A DNA stretch of 25,182 nt from a virus. Position 1 is the stretch's first letter, and every line of letters starts with the position of its first letter. This document shows positions 8,269 to 16,368 of the stretch, piece after piece. The notes beneath the pieces were generated by a model. It was not told where the DNA came from, did not search any database, and saw only the letters and a list, made by a program, of their open reading frames with translations. A program made the position numbers and the translations under genes. The stretch spans positions 1-25,182 of the IMG/VR virus record IMGVR_UViG_3300043617_000010; one strand, 5' to 3'.

Positions 8269-8283
8269 TCATTTCCTCCCCTC

Positions 8284-8290
8284 TTTGACT
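8284..8290 (+). promoter_or_regulatory. TTTGACT element ahead of head-closure gene
   Basis: A variant ending in T, located 15 nt after the terminator-like stem and 17 nt before the ATG at 8308. Confidence 0.55.
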
Positions 8291-8307
8291 CCGCTCGATC
8301 GTCGATC

Positions 8308-8667
8308 ATGTCCGACCTTTCCGACTCCCTCGCCGAGTTCAACGCCATCAAGGCGGCGGACCACCAGGCCCTCTATCCCGCCAAGGTCATCTTCACCCGC
8401 GGGCCAGGCACCGAGTACGCCTGCTCCTTCGGCGAGGTGAAGGACGACGGCGGCCTGCACCCGAGCGGCCAGATTGTGCAGCACCACCGCAACGGGGTGA
8501 TCTACTGGCCGCGCACGTCGGGCCACAGCCCCGACCTGCTGAGCACTTTCAAGATCACCGCCTGCGCCCAGGATCCGTCCCTGGTCGGTACCATCTGGCA
8601 GATCGACCAGCGCACCACCGCCGCCCACGAGCCGGTTTGGAAATTCGATTGTCACCAGCAGCTCTGA
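8308..8667 (+). CDS. Probable head-closure (head-tail adaptor/stopper) protein
   Basis: The 119-residue protein sits between the cement protein and the neck gene, where phages encode stopper proteins. After a short N-terminal helix (LSDSLAEFNAIKAAD) the rest is beta-rich (AKVIFTRGPGTEYACSFGEV, GQIVQHHRNGVIYWPR, ACAQDPSLVGTIWQIDQ), in keeping with the small beta-barrel of FII/gp16-type connectors. No residue motif proves it. The ATG at 8308 is chosen because the upstream in-frame extension runs through the hairpin and the TTTGACT element. Next gene follows after four bases. Confidence 0.55.
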   Translation: MSDLSDSLAEFNAIKAADHQALYPAKVIFTRGPGTEYACSFGEVKDDGGLHPSGQIVQHHRNGVIYWPRTSGHSPDLLSTFKITACAQDPSLVGTIWQIDQRTTAAHEPVWKFDCHQQL

Positions 8668-8671
8668 TGCC

Positions 8672-9379
8672 GTGGAACCGACCTTCGATGTCCTGGCCCC
8701 GGGCGCGATTCCGCTGCAACGGTACGCGATGGTGATGGACCGGACGTTTCCCCAGGTGCTCGAGCGCGCCGGCCGCGGCATCGTCCGCCGCGGCATCTCG
8801 ATCACGCCACCGGCAACTGCGGCCGGTATCGAGGGCGAGCTAGATTCCGGCAGCGAGGCGAAAGTGCGCGGCTTCCGCACCGTCAGCCGCGACCTTAACA
8901 ATCTCTTCGTGCCGGTGAAACTGAAGCACAAGCGCAAGGAGGCGATCTCGGGGACCGAGATGGTCCGCATCCACACGCGCGCCCTCAGTCTCAAACGTCC
9001 AGGCGCCAAGATGCGCCGCGATCGCGGCCAGCCTTACTATGTCGACGCCCGAAAATTCCGCGCCCTGGAGCTAAAGCTGCGCTCCCACGTTGGTCGCCTG
9101 GCTTCCGGCTGGGTGGCGGCCGCCCAGGCAATAAAGGCCGCCGTGCCGGCCTGGGTGAGCCGCCACGGCGCCAGCCGCGGCAGCGTCCAGATGGATTTTA
9201 GTTCCAAGGAGCTCTATTTCGAGGCGGTCAATTATGCGCCCAACGTGCCGGCCTTCATCCGCACCGAGACGCAGCGCCGCATCAACTACGCCACGCAGTA
9301 CCAGGCCAACGCGATGAACCGCGAGATGCAGGCGCTCCTGCTCAAGCGCGGCGCAGAGAGCGGCCTGCAGACCGGCTAG
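8672..9379 (+). CDS. Neck / tail completion protein (gpZ or HK97 gp10 type), probable
   Basis: The 235-residue basic protein starts at GTG four bases after the previous stop; no in-frame ATG lies near enough to be better. The early block (ERAGRGIVRRGISITPPATAAG) and the ending (YAPNVPAFIRTETQRRINYA followed by an amphipathic helix, NAMNREMQALLLKRG) match the general pattern of neck proteins, which have an N-terminal helix with paired arginines, then beta strands, then a C-terminal helix. It is larger than HK97 gp10 (about 145) and closer to lambda gpZ (about 190). It would bind the tail terminator and join tail to head. Position between closure protein and terminator supports the call. Confidence 0.6.
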   Translation: MEPTFDVLAPGAIPLQRYAMVMDRTFPQVLERAGRGIVRRGISITPPATAAGIEGELDSGSEAKVRGFRTVSRDLNNLFVPVKLKHKRKEAISGTEMVRIHTRALSLKRPGAKMRRDRGQPYYVDARKFRALELKLRSHVGRLASGWVAAAQAIKAAVPAWVSRHGASRGSVQMDFSSKELYFEAVNYAPNVPAFIRTETQRRINYATQYQANAMNREMQALLLKRGAESGLQTG

Positions 9380-9381
9380 TC

Positions 9382-9388
9382 TTTGACT
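9382..9388 (+). promoter_or_regulatory. TTTGACT element ahead of tail terminator
   Basis: It lies two bases after the stop of the neck gene and 21 nt before the ATG at 9410. Confidence 0.55.
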
Positions 9389-9409
9389 CCGCCCAATCTT
9401 CGAAGCGCC

Positions 9410-9949
9410 ATGACAAAGCCCACCCCCGAGGAACTCTATAGCTGGGAATTGAACATCCTGCCGATCGCTTCTGCGATCCTGAAGGATGGCGGCGTGCCGG
9501 TCTTCTCGCCCTTCATCCCCGCCGCGGCCGGCCCCGTCGAGTTGCAGCTGCTGCGCGAGAAGCACGCCATTGTCACCTTCGAGCCCGCGCCGGTGGATCC
9601 CACCGTCAAGGCCTTCGCCACGGGAGTCTCCGACGCCGAGGACGGCGTCGACTCGATCGAGGTCGGCTGGAGCGGCGACCTGGTCGTCGAGCACAGCGTG
9701 CCCGTGGACGACAACCCGCCGGCGCCTGGCGAGGTCCCGGGCTGCTACTGGGAATCCCTGCGCCTGGCTGGCCGGATCCGCGCGCTGATGCTCTCGCCGC
9801 ACAATCCCTTCGCCCAGCGGCTCCCGTGGTACAACATCCTCTCGATTCGCTACGTCCAGCCCCAGCGCGGCGTCGATGCCCCGCGCTCCGCCAACCAGGC
9901 GACCGAACGTTTCCGCATCACCTTCATGCCGGCGCGCGGAACGCTCTGA
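9410..9949 (+). CDS. Probable tail terminator protein (gpU-like)
   Basis: The 179-residue acidic protein follows the neck gene and precedes the tail tube, the place of lambda U. The order of helix (EELYSWELNILPIASAIL), beta-rich middle with VELQLLREKHAIVTFEP, a long helix (GCYWESLRLAGRIRALML) and a final strand (ERFRITFMPARG) suits the alpha/beta terminator fold, in which a hexamer stops tube growth. An in-frame TTG at 9383 exists, but it overlaps the TTTGACT element and an ATG is available at 9410. The product is longer than lambda gpU (131). Confidence 0.55.
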   Translation: MTKPTPEELYSWELNILPIASAILKDGGVPVFSPFIPAAAGPVELQLLREKHAIVTFEPAPVDPTVKAFATGVSDAEDGVDSIEVGWSGDLVVEHSVPVDDNPPAPGEVPGCYWESLRLAGRIRALMLSPHNPFAQRLPWYNILSIRYVQPQRGVDAPRSANQATERFRITFMPARGTL

Positions 9950-9957
9950 TCCCGCGT

Positions 9958-9964
9958 TTTGACA
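9958..9964 (+). promoter_or_regulatory. TTTGACA element ahead of tail tube gene
   Basis: It is preceded by an extra T (TTTTGACA), starts nine bases after the previous stop and ends 16 nt before the ATG at 9981. Confidence 0.6.
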
Positions 9965-9980
9965 CTCGGGCGCTCATACC

Positions 9981-10691
9981 ATGAGCGACCACGATTTCCC
10001 GACAATGATGGACGGCCGCCGCGCGCCGCGCCAGCCCACCGTAAAGTGCTGGAACCTACTCCTCGATGACCTCCCGCGCCGCTACCACTGGCTGAAGGAC
10101 GACATCAAGGTCTCCGGCTATTCCCTCGACTGGCTGATCGAGTCCACGGGCGAGCACCTGGGCGGCTTCTCCGGCGCCTCCGCGCGCAAGGGTCCGCTCA
10201 CCGTCCTCCTCGACGACGCCACCGACCCGGTCCCGCTTCCTGGCCACGTCGTTTCCATCACGAAGGGCGCCATCACGGGTTGGTATCGCGTCGAGGAAAC
10301 GTCCGAGCCGATGGAGGGCAAGCAACAGGTCACGCTCACGCTCACGCTGACGCGCCTGGTCAACCCGTTCTTCACCGGCCTCCTCTCCGAGGACGAGGGC
10401 GACACCCTCCGCGTGGATCTTTCGCTCGCGACCATGGATCCGGTCACGACGATTGCCACGAACCCGGTGAACCATCGCGAGGGCTCGACCAAGGATTATT
10501 TCATCGAGCCTCTCGGCGACACGACGACCTACCCGGGCATCACCATCGATCCCGCGACGGGTGAGATTTCGGTCGCGGTCGCCACGGCCGTGGCGGGTGT
10601 GTACGAACTCGATGTCCTGGGCACCGACACCCTCACCGGCAAGCGCACGCTCAAGGGCGGCTGCCGCCTCATCGTCACCATCACGGCTTAA
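9981..10691 (+). CDS. Major tail (tube) protein with C-terminal Ig-like domain
   Basis: The 236-residue protein has the lambda-V layout: an N-terminal tube domain of about 155 residues and a C-terminal Ig-like domain. The tube part is beta-rich with a long polar loop (STGEHLGGFSGASARKGPL) and paired strands (KQQVTLTLTLTRLVNP). The last 70 residues (YPGITIDPATGEISVAVATA, then AGVYELDVLGTDTLTG) match the putative Ig (He_PIG) pattern, in which a 'Itid..tG.is' strand is followed by a 'G.y.l.v.atD' strand. In lambda this domain decorates the tail surface and aids adsorption. The tube protein should be the most abundant tail component, and two hairpins follow its stop codon. Confidence 0.8.
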   Translation: MSDHDFPTMMDGRRAPRQPTVKCWNLLLDDLPRRYHWLKDDIKVSGYSLDWLIESTGEHLGGFSGASARKGPLTVLLDDATDPVPLPGHVVSITKGAITGWYRVEETSEPMEGKQQVTLTLTLTRLVNPFFTGLLSEDEGDTLRVDLSLATMDPVTTIATNPVNHREGSTKDYFIEPLGDTTTYPGITIDPATGEISVAVATAVAGVYELDVLGTDTLTGKRTLKGGCRLIVTITA

Positions 10692-10717
10692 CCGGACCAT
10701 CTTCATCGCTGGTCCGG
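10692..10717 (+). other. Hairpin directly after the tail tube gene
   Basis: A perfect 8-bp stem (CCGGACCA/TGGTCCGG) with a 10-nt loop starts at the base after the TAA stop. It could protect the 3' end of the tube message or work together with the stronger stem 13 bases further on. Confidence 0.5.
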
Positions 10718-10730
10718 CCGGCACCACCTT

Positions 10731-10760
10731 GGGTCGCTCGCACCAGCCGAGCGACCCTTT
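10731..10760 (+). terminator. Strong hairpin between tail tube and chaperone, probable attenuator
   Basis: A perfect 10-bp stem (GGGTCGCTCG paired with CGAGCGACCC, 7-nt loop) is followed by TTT and then CCCTTT. The T tract is short, so partial termination is more likely than complete. It ends seven bases before the ATG of the next gene, so it could also shield that start and lower translation of the chaperone, which is needed in small amounts. Confidence 0.65.
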
Positions 10761-10766
10761 CCCTTT

Positions 10767-11444
10767 ATGCTCACCGCCGCCGCCCAGGAGCTTCTCGCCA
10801 GGGAAAACCGTGCCCGGCTGCGCGCCTACGATCCGATCGCGCTTCCGCTGGCCCTGCCTGACCGCCGCGGCCGCTCCCTCGTTTTCCCCCTGGCCACGCT
10901 CACCTGGCGCCATTGCCGCGACCTGGCCAAGGCTGACAATGCTTTCTTCATCCCGGGCACCGTTCCGCAGCGCGGCGACTACTACGAGCTGCTGTGGCGC
11001 TTGCACCCGTACTTCCGCAGCGCTTCAGGGCGCTATGCAAACCTTCCCAGGGACGACCGCCGGCCGGGACCGTTCCGCTCCTGGCTGAGTCGGAAGCTGG
11101 TCTGGATCTACTGCTGGAATCTTGACCTGGTCGCCTCCGAGATCCCGGTGCGCCTCCGCCTTCAGGAATCTCGCAACGATCAGCCCGCCGCAAAACGTCG
11201 GGATGCCGGCACCGACTTGCTCGCGCAACTTGCCCCGGTCAATGCCCTGGACGACGCGGCGGAATATCTCACTGCGCGCGGCTTCGGCCTCGAGGATTTT
11301 CTCGATTGCCCGGTGGCCGTTTCGTACCAGCTGCAGCGCCGCGAGTTGATCGCTGCCGGCAAGGCCGAGCTCTTCATCTCCGAGGCCGGCAAGCTCCTCG
11401 AGTTCGAGCCGGAGCCCCCGGCTAAATCGGAGGCCAGCAAATGA
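10767..11444 (+). CDS. Tail assembly chaperone (gpG-like), probable
   Basis: The 225-residue protein lies between tail tube and tape measure, the position of gpG/gpT tail chaperones that wrap the tape measure before the tube forms. It begins with a helix and a beta hairpin (YDPIALPLALPDRRGRSLVFPLATLTWR), has an aromatic helical middle (YYELLWRLHPYFRS, RKLVWIYCWN) and a second helical domain (AEYLTARGFGLEDFLDCPVAVSYQLQRRELIAAG). Many such genes use a -1 frameshift to make a longer form. I see no clear slippery heptamer, and the next gene simply overlaps by four bases (ATGA). Sequence similarity to known chaperones is not evident. Confidence 0.6.
   Translation: MLTAAAQELLARENRARLRAYDPIALPLALPDRRGRSLVFPLATLTWRHCRDLAKADNAFFIPGTVPQRGDYYELLWRLHPYFRSASGRYANLPRDDRRPGPFRSWLSRKLVWIYCWNLDLVASEIPVRLRLQESRNDQPAAKRRDAGTDLLAQLAPVNALDDAAEYLTARGFGLEDFLDCPVAVSYQLQRRELIAAGKAELFISEAGKLLEFEPEPPAKSEASK
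11429..11433 (+). promoter_or_regulatory. Clear Shine-Dalgarno (GGAGG) for the tape measure gene
   Basis: GGAGG stands seven bases before the ATG at 11441, inside the end of the chaperone gene. It is one of the few strong ribosome sites in the operon and contrasts with the SD-less starts behind TTTGACA elements. Confidence 0.6.
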
Positions 11445-12934
11445 ACCAAATCTGGCTCCTGCTCGGTCTCAAACCGGAGGGCTTTCGCGCCGGCATGAAG
11501 AAGGCCGTCGACGACACCAAGGAATTTGAAAAAGGCTGGAAGGGCCTCGCGAAGATTTTCGCCGCCGGCGGCATCACGACGGTGATCCTCGGCTTCCTGA
11601 AGCAGATGGCCAGCGAGGCCCAGGCCACCCGGGCGGAACTCGAAAAGCTCGGTCAACCCATCCCGCAGGCCGTCACCGCCCTGGCCACCCTGGGGGATGC
11701 TTTCGACGGCCTCGGCAAAATCTCCGGGACCGTGGTCGGCACGATCCTTTCCGGCTGGAAGCAGCTCTTCGACGTCGGCGGCTCGCTGATCAACCGCATG
11801 CGCGGCATCAGCGAGGCCCAGGAAAACATCGCCGCCGCGGCCGCCAAGGGTGCGGAGGAGCAAGAGGCCGCCCTGGCGAAAGCCCGCGCGGAAAACTCGC
11901 CGGAGAAAATCAAGGCCGCGCAGAAGGGCCTCGACGACTACCGCCGCAAAGCCGCGATGGAGAGCCTCGATGGTGAGGCGAAGATGTCGGCGCTCTTGCA
12001 GGAGAACATTCGCCTCCGCGAGCTCGCGAAGTCGACCGACCAGCAAACCCTTGTGGGCATCCAGGCCCAGAAAGACCTCGAGGCAAACATCGTCGACATC
12101 AGGAAGCTCGATCTTCAGCTGAAAAAGGACGCCACCGCGGAACAGAAAAAGTCCTCCGACGAAGCAGCTAAGGCCGCGGCGCACCTGGCCCAGGAACACG
12201 AGCGGCTTTCCAAGGCAAAGTTCGAAGGCCTCTCGATCGACAAGCAGATCGAGACGCTCGACCGCTCCCGCGCGGCCCTCGAGGAGAACATCCGCGCGAT
12301 GAAGCACGACGGCCTGGATACGACGACCCAGGAGGCCGACCTGGCGGAAGTGATCAACGCGCTGACGGCCAGGCGCAAGGATCTCACCGAACAGGTGGCC
12401 GACGCCACTGCAAGAGTCACGAAGGAGATGGAAGGCCAGGCCGAGGCCGCGCGGCGCACGCAGCAGGCCTACGAAGCGATCATGTTCGGCATCACCAATG
12501 GTGGCGCCACCTCGGACGAGGTCCAGCGGTCGGGCGACAGCGCGCTCCAAGAGAAGATCCGGCGCAACAACCAGCAGTTGATCGGTCTCAGGCAAAACCC
12601 GGGCGGCCCTTTCGACTACGGCAACAGCCTGACCATCCTCCAGCTCGAGAACGAAAACAACCGGCTCCAGAAGGAGCTCTCCCTTCGCAACAACCTCCGC
12701 AACGACGTCGGCTTCATGGGCGTCGAGGGCGCGCGCACTCAATTCAAAGGCGACCCACTTATCTTCGATCGCCTCGTCGAACAATTCATCAAGGGCGGAA
12801 ACGAGGATGCCGAGCAGACCCGTCTGCTGCGGGATATTCGGGCGAACCTCCGCCCCACTGACGAGAACACCAAGCGCATCGCCGACCTCCTCGATAAAGG
12901 CGTCAACACCGTCATCCAGGGCAACACCGGCTGA
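11441..12934 (+). CDS. Tape measure protein, short
   Basis: The 497-residue protein follows the chaperone and is almost entirely helical. Residues about 1-45 are a basic entry segment (FRAGMKKAVDDTKEFEKGWKG). A hydrophobic stretch follows (IFAAGGITTVILGFLKQM, about 39-56), which could cross the host inner membrane during DNA entry. Long charged coiled coils then run through most of the protein (EEQEAALAKARAENSPEKIK, KAKFEGLSIDKQIETLDRSR). Tape measure length sets tail length at roughly 0.15 nm per residue, so about 75 nm is implied; lambda's is 853 residues. No lytic or peptidase domain is visible. The C-terminus ends in a helix (NTKRIADLLDKGVNTV). Confidence 0.8.
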   Translation: MNQIWLLLGLKPEGFRAGMKKAVDDTKEFEKGWKGLAKIFAAGGITTVILGFLKQMASEAQATRAELEKLGQPIPQAVTALATLGDAFDGLGKISGTVVGTILSGWKQLFDVGGSLINRMRGISEAQENIAAAAAKGAEEQEAALAKARAENSPEKIKAAQKGLDDYRRKAAMESLDGEAKMSALLQENIRLRELAKSTDQQTLVGIQAQKDLEANIVDIRKLDLQLKKDATAEQKKSSDEAAKAAAHLAQEHERLSKAKFEGLSIDKQIETLDRSRAALEENIRAMKHDGLDTTTQEADLAEVINALTARRKDLTEQVADATARVTKEMEGQAEAARRTQQAYEAIMFGITNGGATSDEVQRSGDSALQEKIRRNNQQLIGLRQNPGGPFDYGNSLTILQLENENNRLQKELSLRNNLRNDVGFMGVEGARTQFKGDPLIFDRLVEQFIKGGNEDAEQTRLLRDIRANLRPTDENTKRIADLLDKGVNTVIQGNTG

Positions 12935-12947
12935 TCCCTCTTTCGCC

Positions 12948-14837
12948 ATGCTCCCGACCCCAGACCAAATCCGCATGACCGACGGCCGCCTCCACGAGAC
13001 GGAAATCTTCGGCGAGGCCCACACCCGGTTTCCCTTCAAGGAGAACTCCAAGCCCGACCACCACGCGCGCATCCACACGCGCAAGTTCTGGTGCGATCCC
13101 CGGCGCTACGTCCCGCTCCTCTCGAACCGCACGCCCTTCGAGAATAAGCTCAACAGCTCGGACGCCTTCGACCCTGCCGCCTGGGCAAACCAGGCGGGCT
13201 TCACGCGCACGGCCGACAACGCGGCCAACCCGTGGGACGGCGCCGTCACCGTTGATCGTCTGCTCGAGGCCGCCCCGGTCACCGGCCACCTTACCGGCCG
13301 CGCGTACGCTTTCACGGCGGCCGCCCGGCACGCGCTTTGGTCCATCCTGGCCCCGATTGGCGGCCGCCGTTTCTGGCGTCTGCGCGCGAACGACGGCACC
13401 ACGAACTTCGACGCGGTGTTCGATCTCGTGGCCGGCAAATTGAAGTCCATCGCCGGCGCCGGCGTCACCGCGTCGATCCTCAAGCTCGAGGGCGGCTACT
13501 TCCGCATCGCGCTGATGTTCACGCCGCTCGCGGCCGCCGGCACGGTCGCGCTTGCGGCCTCGACCGATGGCACGTTCGCCGCCTATGCCGGCGACCCCAC
13601 CAAGGGCTGCTTCCTGGCGCAGATCCAGCTCGAGCTCGGCGCCGCGCCTGGCCCGCTGATCGTCACCGCAGCGGCCGCGCGCTCCATCCTGGCGCCTGAT
13701 CGCGACCCCGAGGATATTTTCGCCTTCCTCCTCACCGAAACGGACCAGGGCGAATACGGCGGCGGCCTGTCCGCAGTGCAGCGGGAGTTCGGCCGGATCC
13801 CGCGCCGCCAATGGACCTATCCGGGCTCGAAATATATCACGAAGCCGGACTACACGCCTGGCTCGGCATATAATCCCTACGACGTGACCAGCGGTGCAAC
13901 TGCGAAGGGCCAGGCGGTCAACTTCCCCGATGAAGCATCGCTCGGGAACGCGAGCTACTCCGTGGCGAACGGCCTTTGGACTAGCGGCGACGGCTCGATC
14001 TACACGAGCATCAAGCAGCCCAGCGCGCAGACGCCGGCCTACGCCACCGCGGGAAACTTCACCCTGACTCGCGGTGCCAACACCACGGGCGCGCTCGCCT
14101 GGAACGCCGATGGCCCCACGATTTGCGCGGCGCTGAATGCGCTGCCGAGCTCGATCGCTGACGGCCTCAACTTCTACCCGAGCGGCGGCACCAATGGCCT
14201 CCAGGCCACCACCGGTGGCTTCCTAGTGTTCAACGTGAACGGCGGCAGCGACGCCGCCAGGCTCGTGCCGGTGACGATGAATCCCGCCGGCCTGACGCTC
14301 TCCGGCGCAAATTCGCCGAACGCGCGCACAAAGGTGTTCACCGCCAACACCCAAATCATCTACTTGAATTCGTGGCTGACGATCAACGCGCACGGCCTGG
14401 ACACGACGAAGGCGCTCGCCGTCTGCTACGGCGCGTCCGGCGGGGTGACGATCATCTACCCGCCCGGCTATTGGGGCAGCCAAAGCGCAAACGTGATTTG
14501 GGTGTTGGCCTACAATGATCCCGGCAAGCCCGCCACCCTGGTCGGTACCTACGCGAGCACTTTCGTCCTTTCCGCGGAGGGCTCCTACGCCGGCGGCACG
14601 CGGCTCGCCGGCCGCCAAGTCTACACCGATTATTACCTGCCAGGTGTGAGCGCGGGCATCGACGATCCCTCCGATATCACGAGCCCTCCTGGCATGCAGA
14701 ATCCGAGCACGTTTCTCACCGCGCTCCTGACGCCCTTGGCGGGGTACCAGGATTTTGAGAGCGACGGCGCGTCGTCCTGGCTCGGTCTCATTTATGGCCG
14801 GCCGGTAATGCAGGTGAACTTCGACGACTTAGTCTGA
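12948..14837 (+). CDS. Tail tip protein with carbohydrate-binding-like module
   Basis: The 629-residue protein is the first after the tape measure, where distal-tail or hub proteins are expected, but I recognise no Dit, Tal or gpJ domain. Residues about 1-65 may attach it to the tail. Residues about 68-231 follow the pattern of phage spike/CBM-like jelly rolls: a leading 'F.p..W', a 'FT...a..pWdG' turn, an 'AVFDL..GkL' strand pair, a 'LEGGYFRIAL' strand and the ending 'FLAQIQLELG'. The second half (about 330-520) is Gly/Asn/Thr-rich and beta-structured. The C-terminus ends near PVMQVNFDDLV. The ATG at 12948 is 13 nt after the tape-measure stop; the upstream extension of the frame is a shadow. 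Probable role: contact with surface glycans. Confidence 0.6.
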   Translation: MLPTPDQIRMTDGRLHETEIFGEAHTRFPFKENSKPDHHARIHTRKFWCDPRRYVPLLSNRTPFENKLNSSDAFDPAAWANQAGFTRTADNAANPWDGAVTVDRLLEAAPVTGHLTGRAYAFTAAARHALWSILAPIGGRRFWRLRANDGTTNFDAVFDLVAGKLKSIAGAGVTASILKLEGGYFRIALMFTPLAAAGTVALAASTDGTFAAYAGDPTKGCFLAQIQLELGAAPGPLIVTAAAARSILAPDRDPEDIFAFLLTETDQGEYGGGLSAVQREFGRIPRRQWTYPGSKYITKPDYTPGSAYNPYDVTSGATAKGQAVNFPDEASLGNASYSVANGLWTSGDGSIYTSIKQPSAQTPAYATAGNFTLTRGANTTGALAWNADGPTICAALNALPSSIADGLNFYPSGGTNGLQATTGGFLVFNVNGGSDAARLVPVTMNPAGLTLSGANSPNARTKVFTANTQIIYLNSWLTINAHGLDTTKALAVCYGASGGVTIIYPPGYWGSQSANVIWVLAYNDPGKPATLVGTYASTFVLSAEGSYAGGTRLAGRQVYTDYYLPGVSAGIDDPSDITSPPGMQNPSTFLTALLTPLAGYQDFESDGASSWLGLIYGRPVMQVNFDDLV

Positions 14838-15631
14838 TGGCGGCGCTTGTCATTACATCAGGCCGTGGGCTCTTGCAGCGGCGGGGCACAGATATGGTGC
14901 TCACCCTGCCAGGTCGCGAACCCGAGGTTCCGGTTGAGGCCGAAGAAATCGATCCGCGACTCGTGGCATGGTGGAAGATGAAGGAAGGCACCGGCACAAC
15001 GCTGGGCGACAGCACTGGCAAAGGAAACACCGTGCAGCTCGTCAACGGCCCGCAGTGGGCGAACGATGCGCAGGCAGGCGCTTGCCTGGAGTTCGACGGC
15101 ATCAATGATAGGTACGGGATCGGTGTGGCCCAGGATGGCGGCCAGCTTTTCGGCAGTCCGGCCAAAGCCACTTTTGCCTGCTGGATCAAATGCGCGCCCC
15201 AGTCGACCGCAGCCGGATCGTCGAAATATCTAATCTGGCCGCATCCCACAGCCGTCGCCTTTGGCTTTCAGGCGGGAGTCAATTCGCCGAGCGGCCTCAT
15301 TTCCCCGCCGCGCCAAAACAAGTTCTTCTTCCAGCAGTCGTCGCAGGTAAACCTGACCGATGTTACCGTTTCCGCGTGGAAGCATGTTGTGGCCGTGATG
15401 GACGGAGGGACAGGCCAGTTGAGAATGTACAGCGATGGCGCGCTGGAGAACACCATAGTCGCCGCCTCCCTTCCCGCGGCGTCCGGCGGCTTCGCCTACG
15501 TGCTCGGATTGGCGTACAACGGCTCGGCCTTCGCGAGCCGCTATGCTGGACGCATGAGGGACATGCGTATCTTTAACGACACGCTGACCGCCGCGGAGGT
15601 TAACCAATTGTATTCGGGGTCGCGCGTTTGA
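14837..15631 (+). CDS. LamG/concanavalin-like lectin-domain tail protein
   Basis: The 264-residue protein shares its first A with the last base of the previous stop (TGATG), so translation is probably coupled. Residues about 40-260 are a laminin-G-like jelly roll: the entry LVAWWKMKEGTGTTLGDSTG, then CLEFDGINDRYGI, then ATFACWIKC, then VSAWKHVVAVMDGGTGQLRM and SDGALENTIV, and finally GRMRDMRIFNDTLTAAEVNQLY. These are the standard blocks of LamG_3 domains, which usually bind glycans or matrix proteins with a calcium ion. Residues 1-38 are a non-LamG leader that may dock to the tail. It is likely a receptor-binding protein next to the CBM-like protein. Confidence 0.85.
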   Translation: MAALVITSGRGLLQRRGTDMVLTLPGREPEVPVEAEEIDPRLVAWWKMKEGTGTTLGDSTGKGNTVQLVNGPQWANDAQAGACLEFDGINDRYGIGVAQDGGQLFGSPAKATFACWIKCAPQSTAAGSSKYLIWPHPTAVAFGFQAGVNSPSGLISPPRQNKFFFQQSSQVNLTDVTVSAWKHVVAVMDGGTGQLRMYSDGALENTIVAASLPAASGGFAYVLGLAYNGSAFASRYAGRMRDMRIFNDTLTAAEVNQLYSGSRV

Positions 15632-15649
15632 TCCCCATGTGGCCCCGGC

Positions 15650-15656
15650 TTTGACA
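15650..15656 (+). promoter_or_regulatory. TTTGACA element ahead of the baseplate-like gene
   Basis: The last copy in the operon. It ends 14 nt before the ATG at 15671 in a 39-nt gap, and no Shine-Dalgarno is present. Confidence 0.6.
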
Positions 15657-15670
15657 ATCGCCCTGGGCAA

Positions 15671-16363
15671 ATGGTCGACCTGCCGCTTGTCCTGAATCTT
15701 TCCGAGCAGATCCCGGCCCTGCGCCGGGTGCGCGCCCTGGACGAGCTGCTGATGCTCGACCTGCCCCCGCTGGCGGCCGGCACCACGCTGACGGGCGACC
15801 TGGTCCTCTGCGATGGGGACGGCGTCGACCAGGACATCACGGGCACCACCCCGCTTCTGGTGATCAGCCGGTTCGCCGCCGATGGGCCCGAGATCCTGGC
15901 GATCGTCTCGGACTTCGTGCAGGCCAACGCGAAGAAGTGGACCTTCAGCCTGCCGTTGCTCTCCGAACCGCTGCTCACGTATCTCGGCCAGGCGGGCGAA
16001 TCCAAGGAGGCCGTCTTCGAGGTCTCCCAGGCGAGCGCCGGGCTCGTGCGGTTGCTTTACCGCCGGGCGGTCACGCTCATGGCGGCCGCCTACGATCCGT
16101 CCGGCGGCACCACGCCGCCAACAGTGCCGCCCGCCTACCCGCAGCTGCAGCCATCGATCACCACGCCGGCCGAGCTCCGCGCGGCTGTCACAGTCGGCGC
16201 CACCTTGCCTGTCGTCTACCTGGTGCTCTTCTCGGGTTGGGAGTGCTACACCCTGCGCGCTCGCCTGGCCGGCGAAGAAGATGACGGCGTCACCTACATT
16301 CTGCCCGACGACTGGAATGCAGACACCAATAACGTCATCTGGGTCAAGACCGCCATCTCCTGA
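15671..16363 (+). CDS. Small tail/baseplate protein, possibly BppU-like N-terminus
   Basis: The 230-residue protein lies between the LamG protein and the long fibre. The first half has a strand pattern (GTTLTGDLVLCDGDGVDQDI followed by TGTTPLLVISRFA) that resembles the N-terminal domain of upper baseplate proteins, which hold receptor-binding proteins to the tail. A Pro-rich linker (GGTTPPTVPPAYPQLQP, about 152-168) separates this from a C-terminal domain (AVTVGATLPVVYLVLFSGWE then YTLRARLAGEEDDGVTYILP). It may be the adaptor between tail tip and fibre. This is inference from position and fold pattern only. Confidence 0.5.
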   Translation: MVDLPLVLNLSEQIPALRRVRALDELLMLDLPPLAAGTTLTGDLVLCDGDGVDQDITGTTPLLVISRFAADGPEILAIVSDFVQANAKKWTFSLPLLSEPLLTYLGQAGESKEAVFEVSQASAGLVRLLYRRAVTLMAAAYDPSGGTTPPTVPPAYPQLQPSITTPAELRAAVTVGATLPVVYLVLFSGWECYTLRARLAGEEDDGVTYILPDDWNADTNNVIWVKTAIS

Positions 16364-16368
16364 TCACC

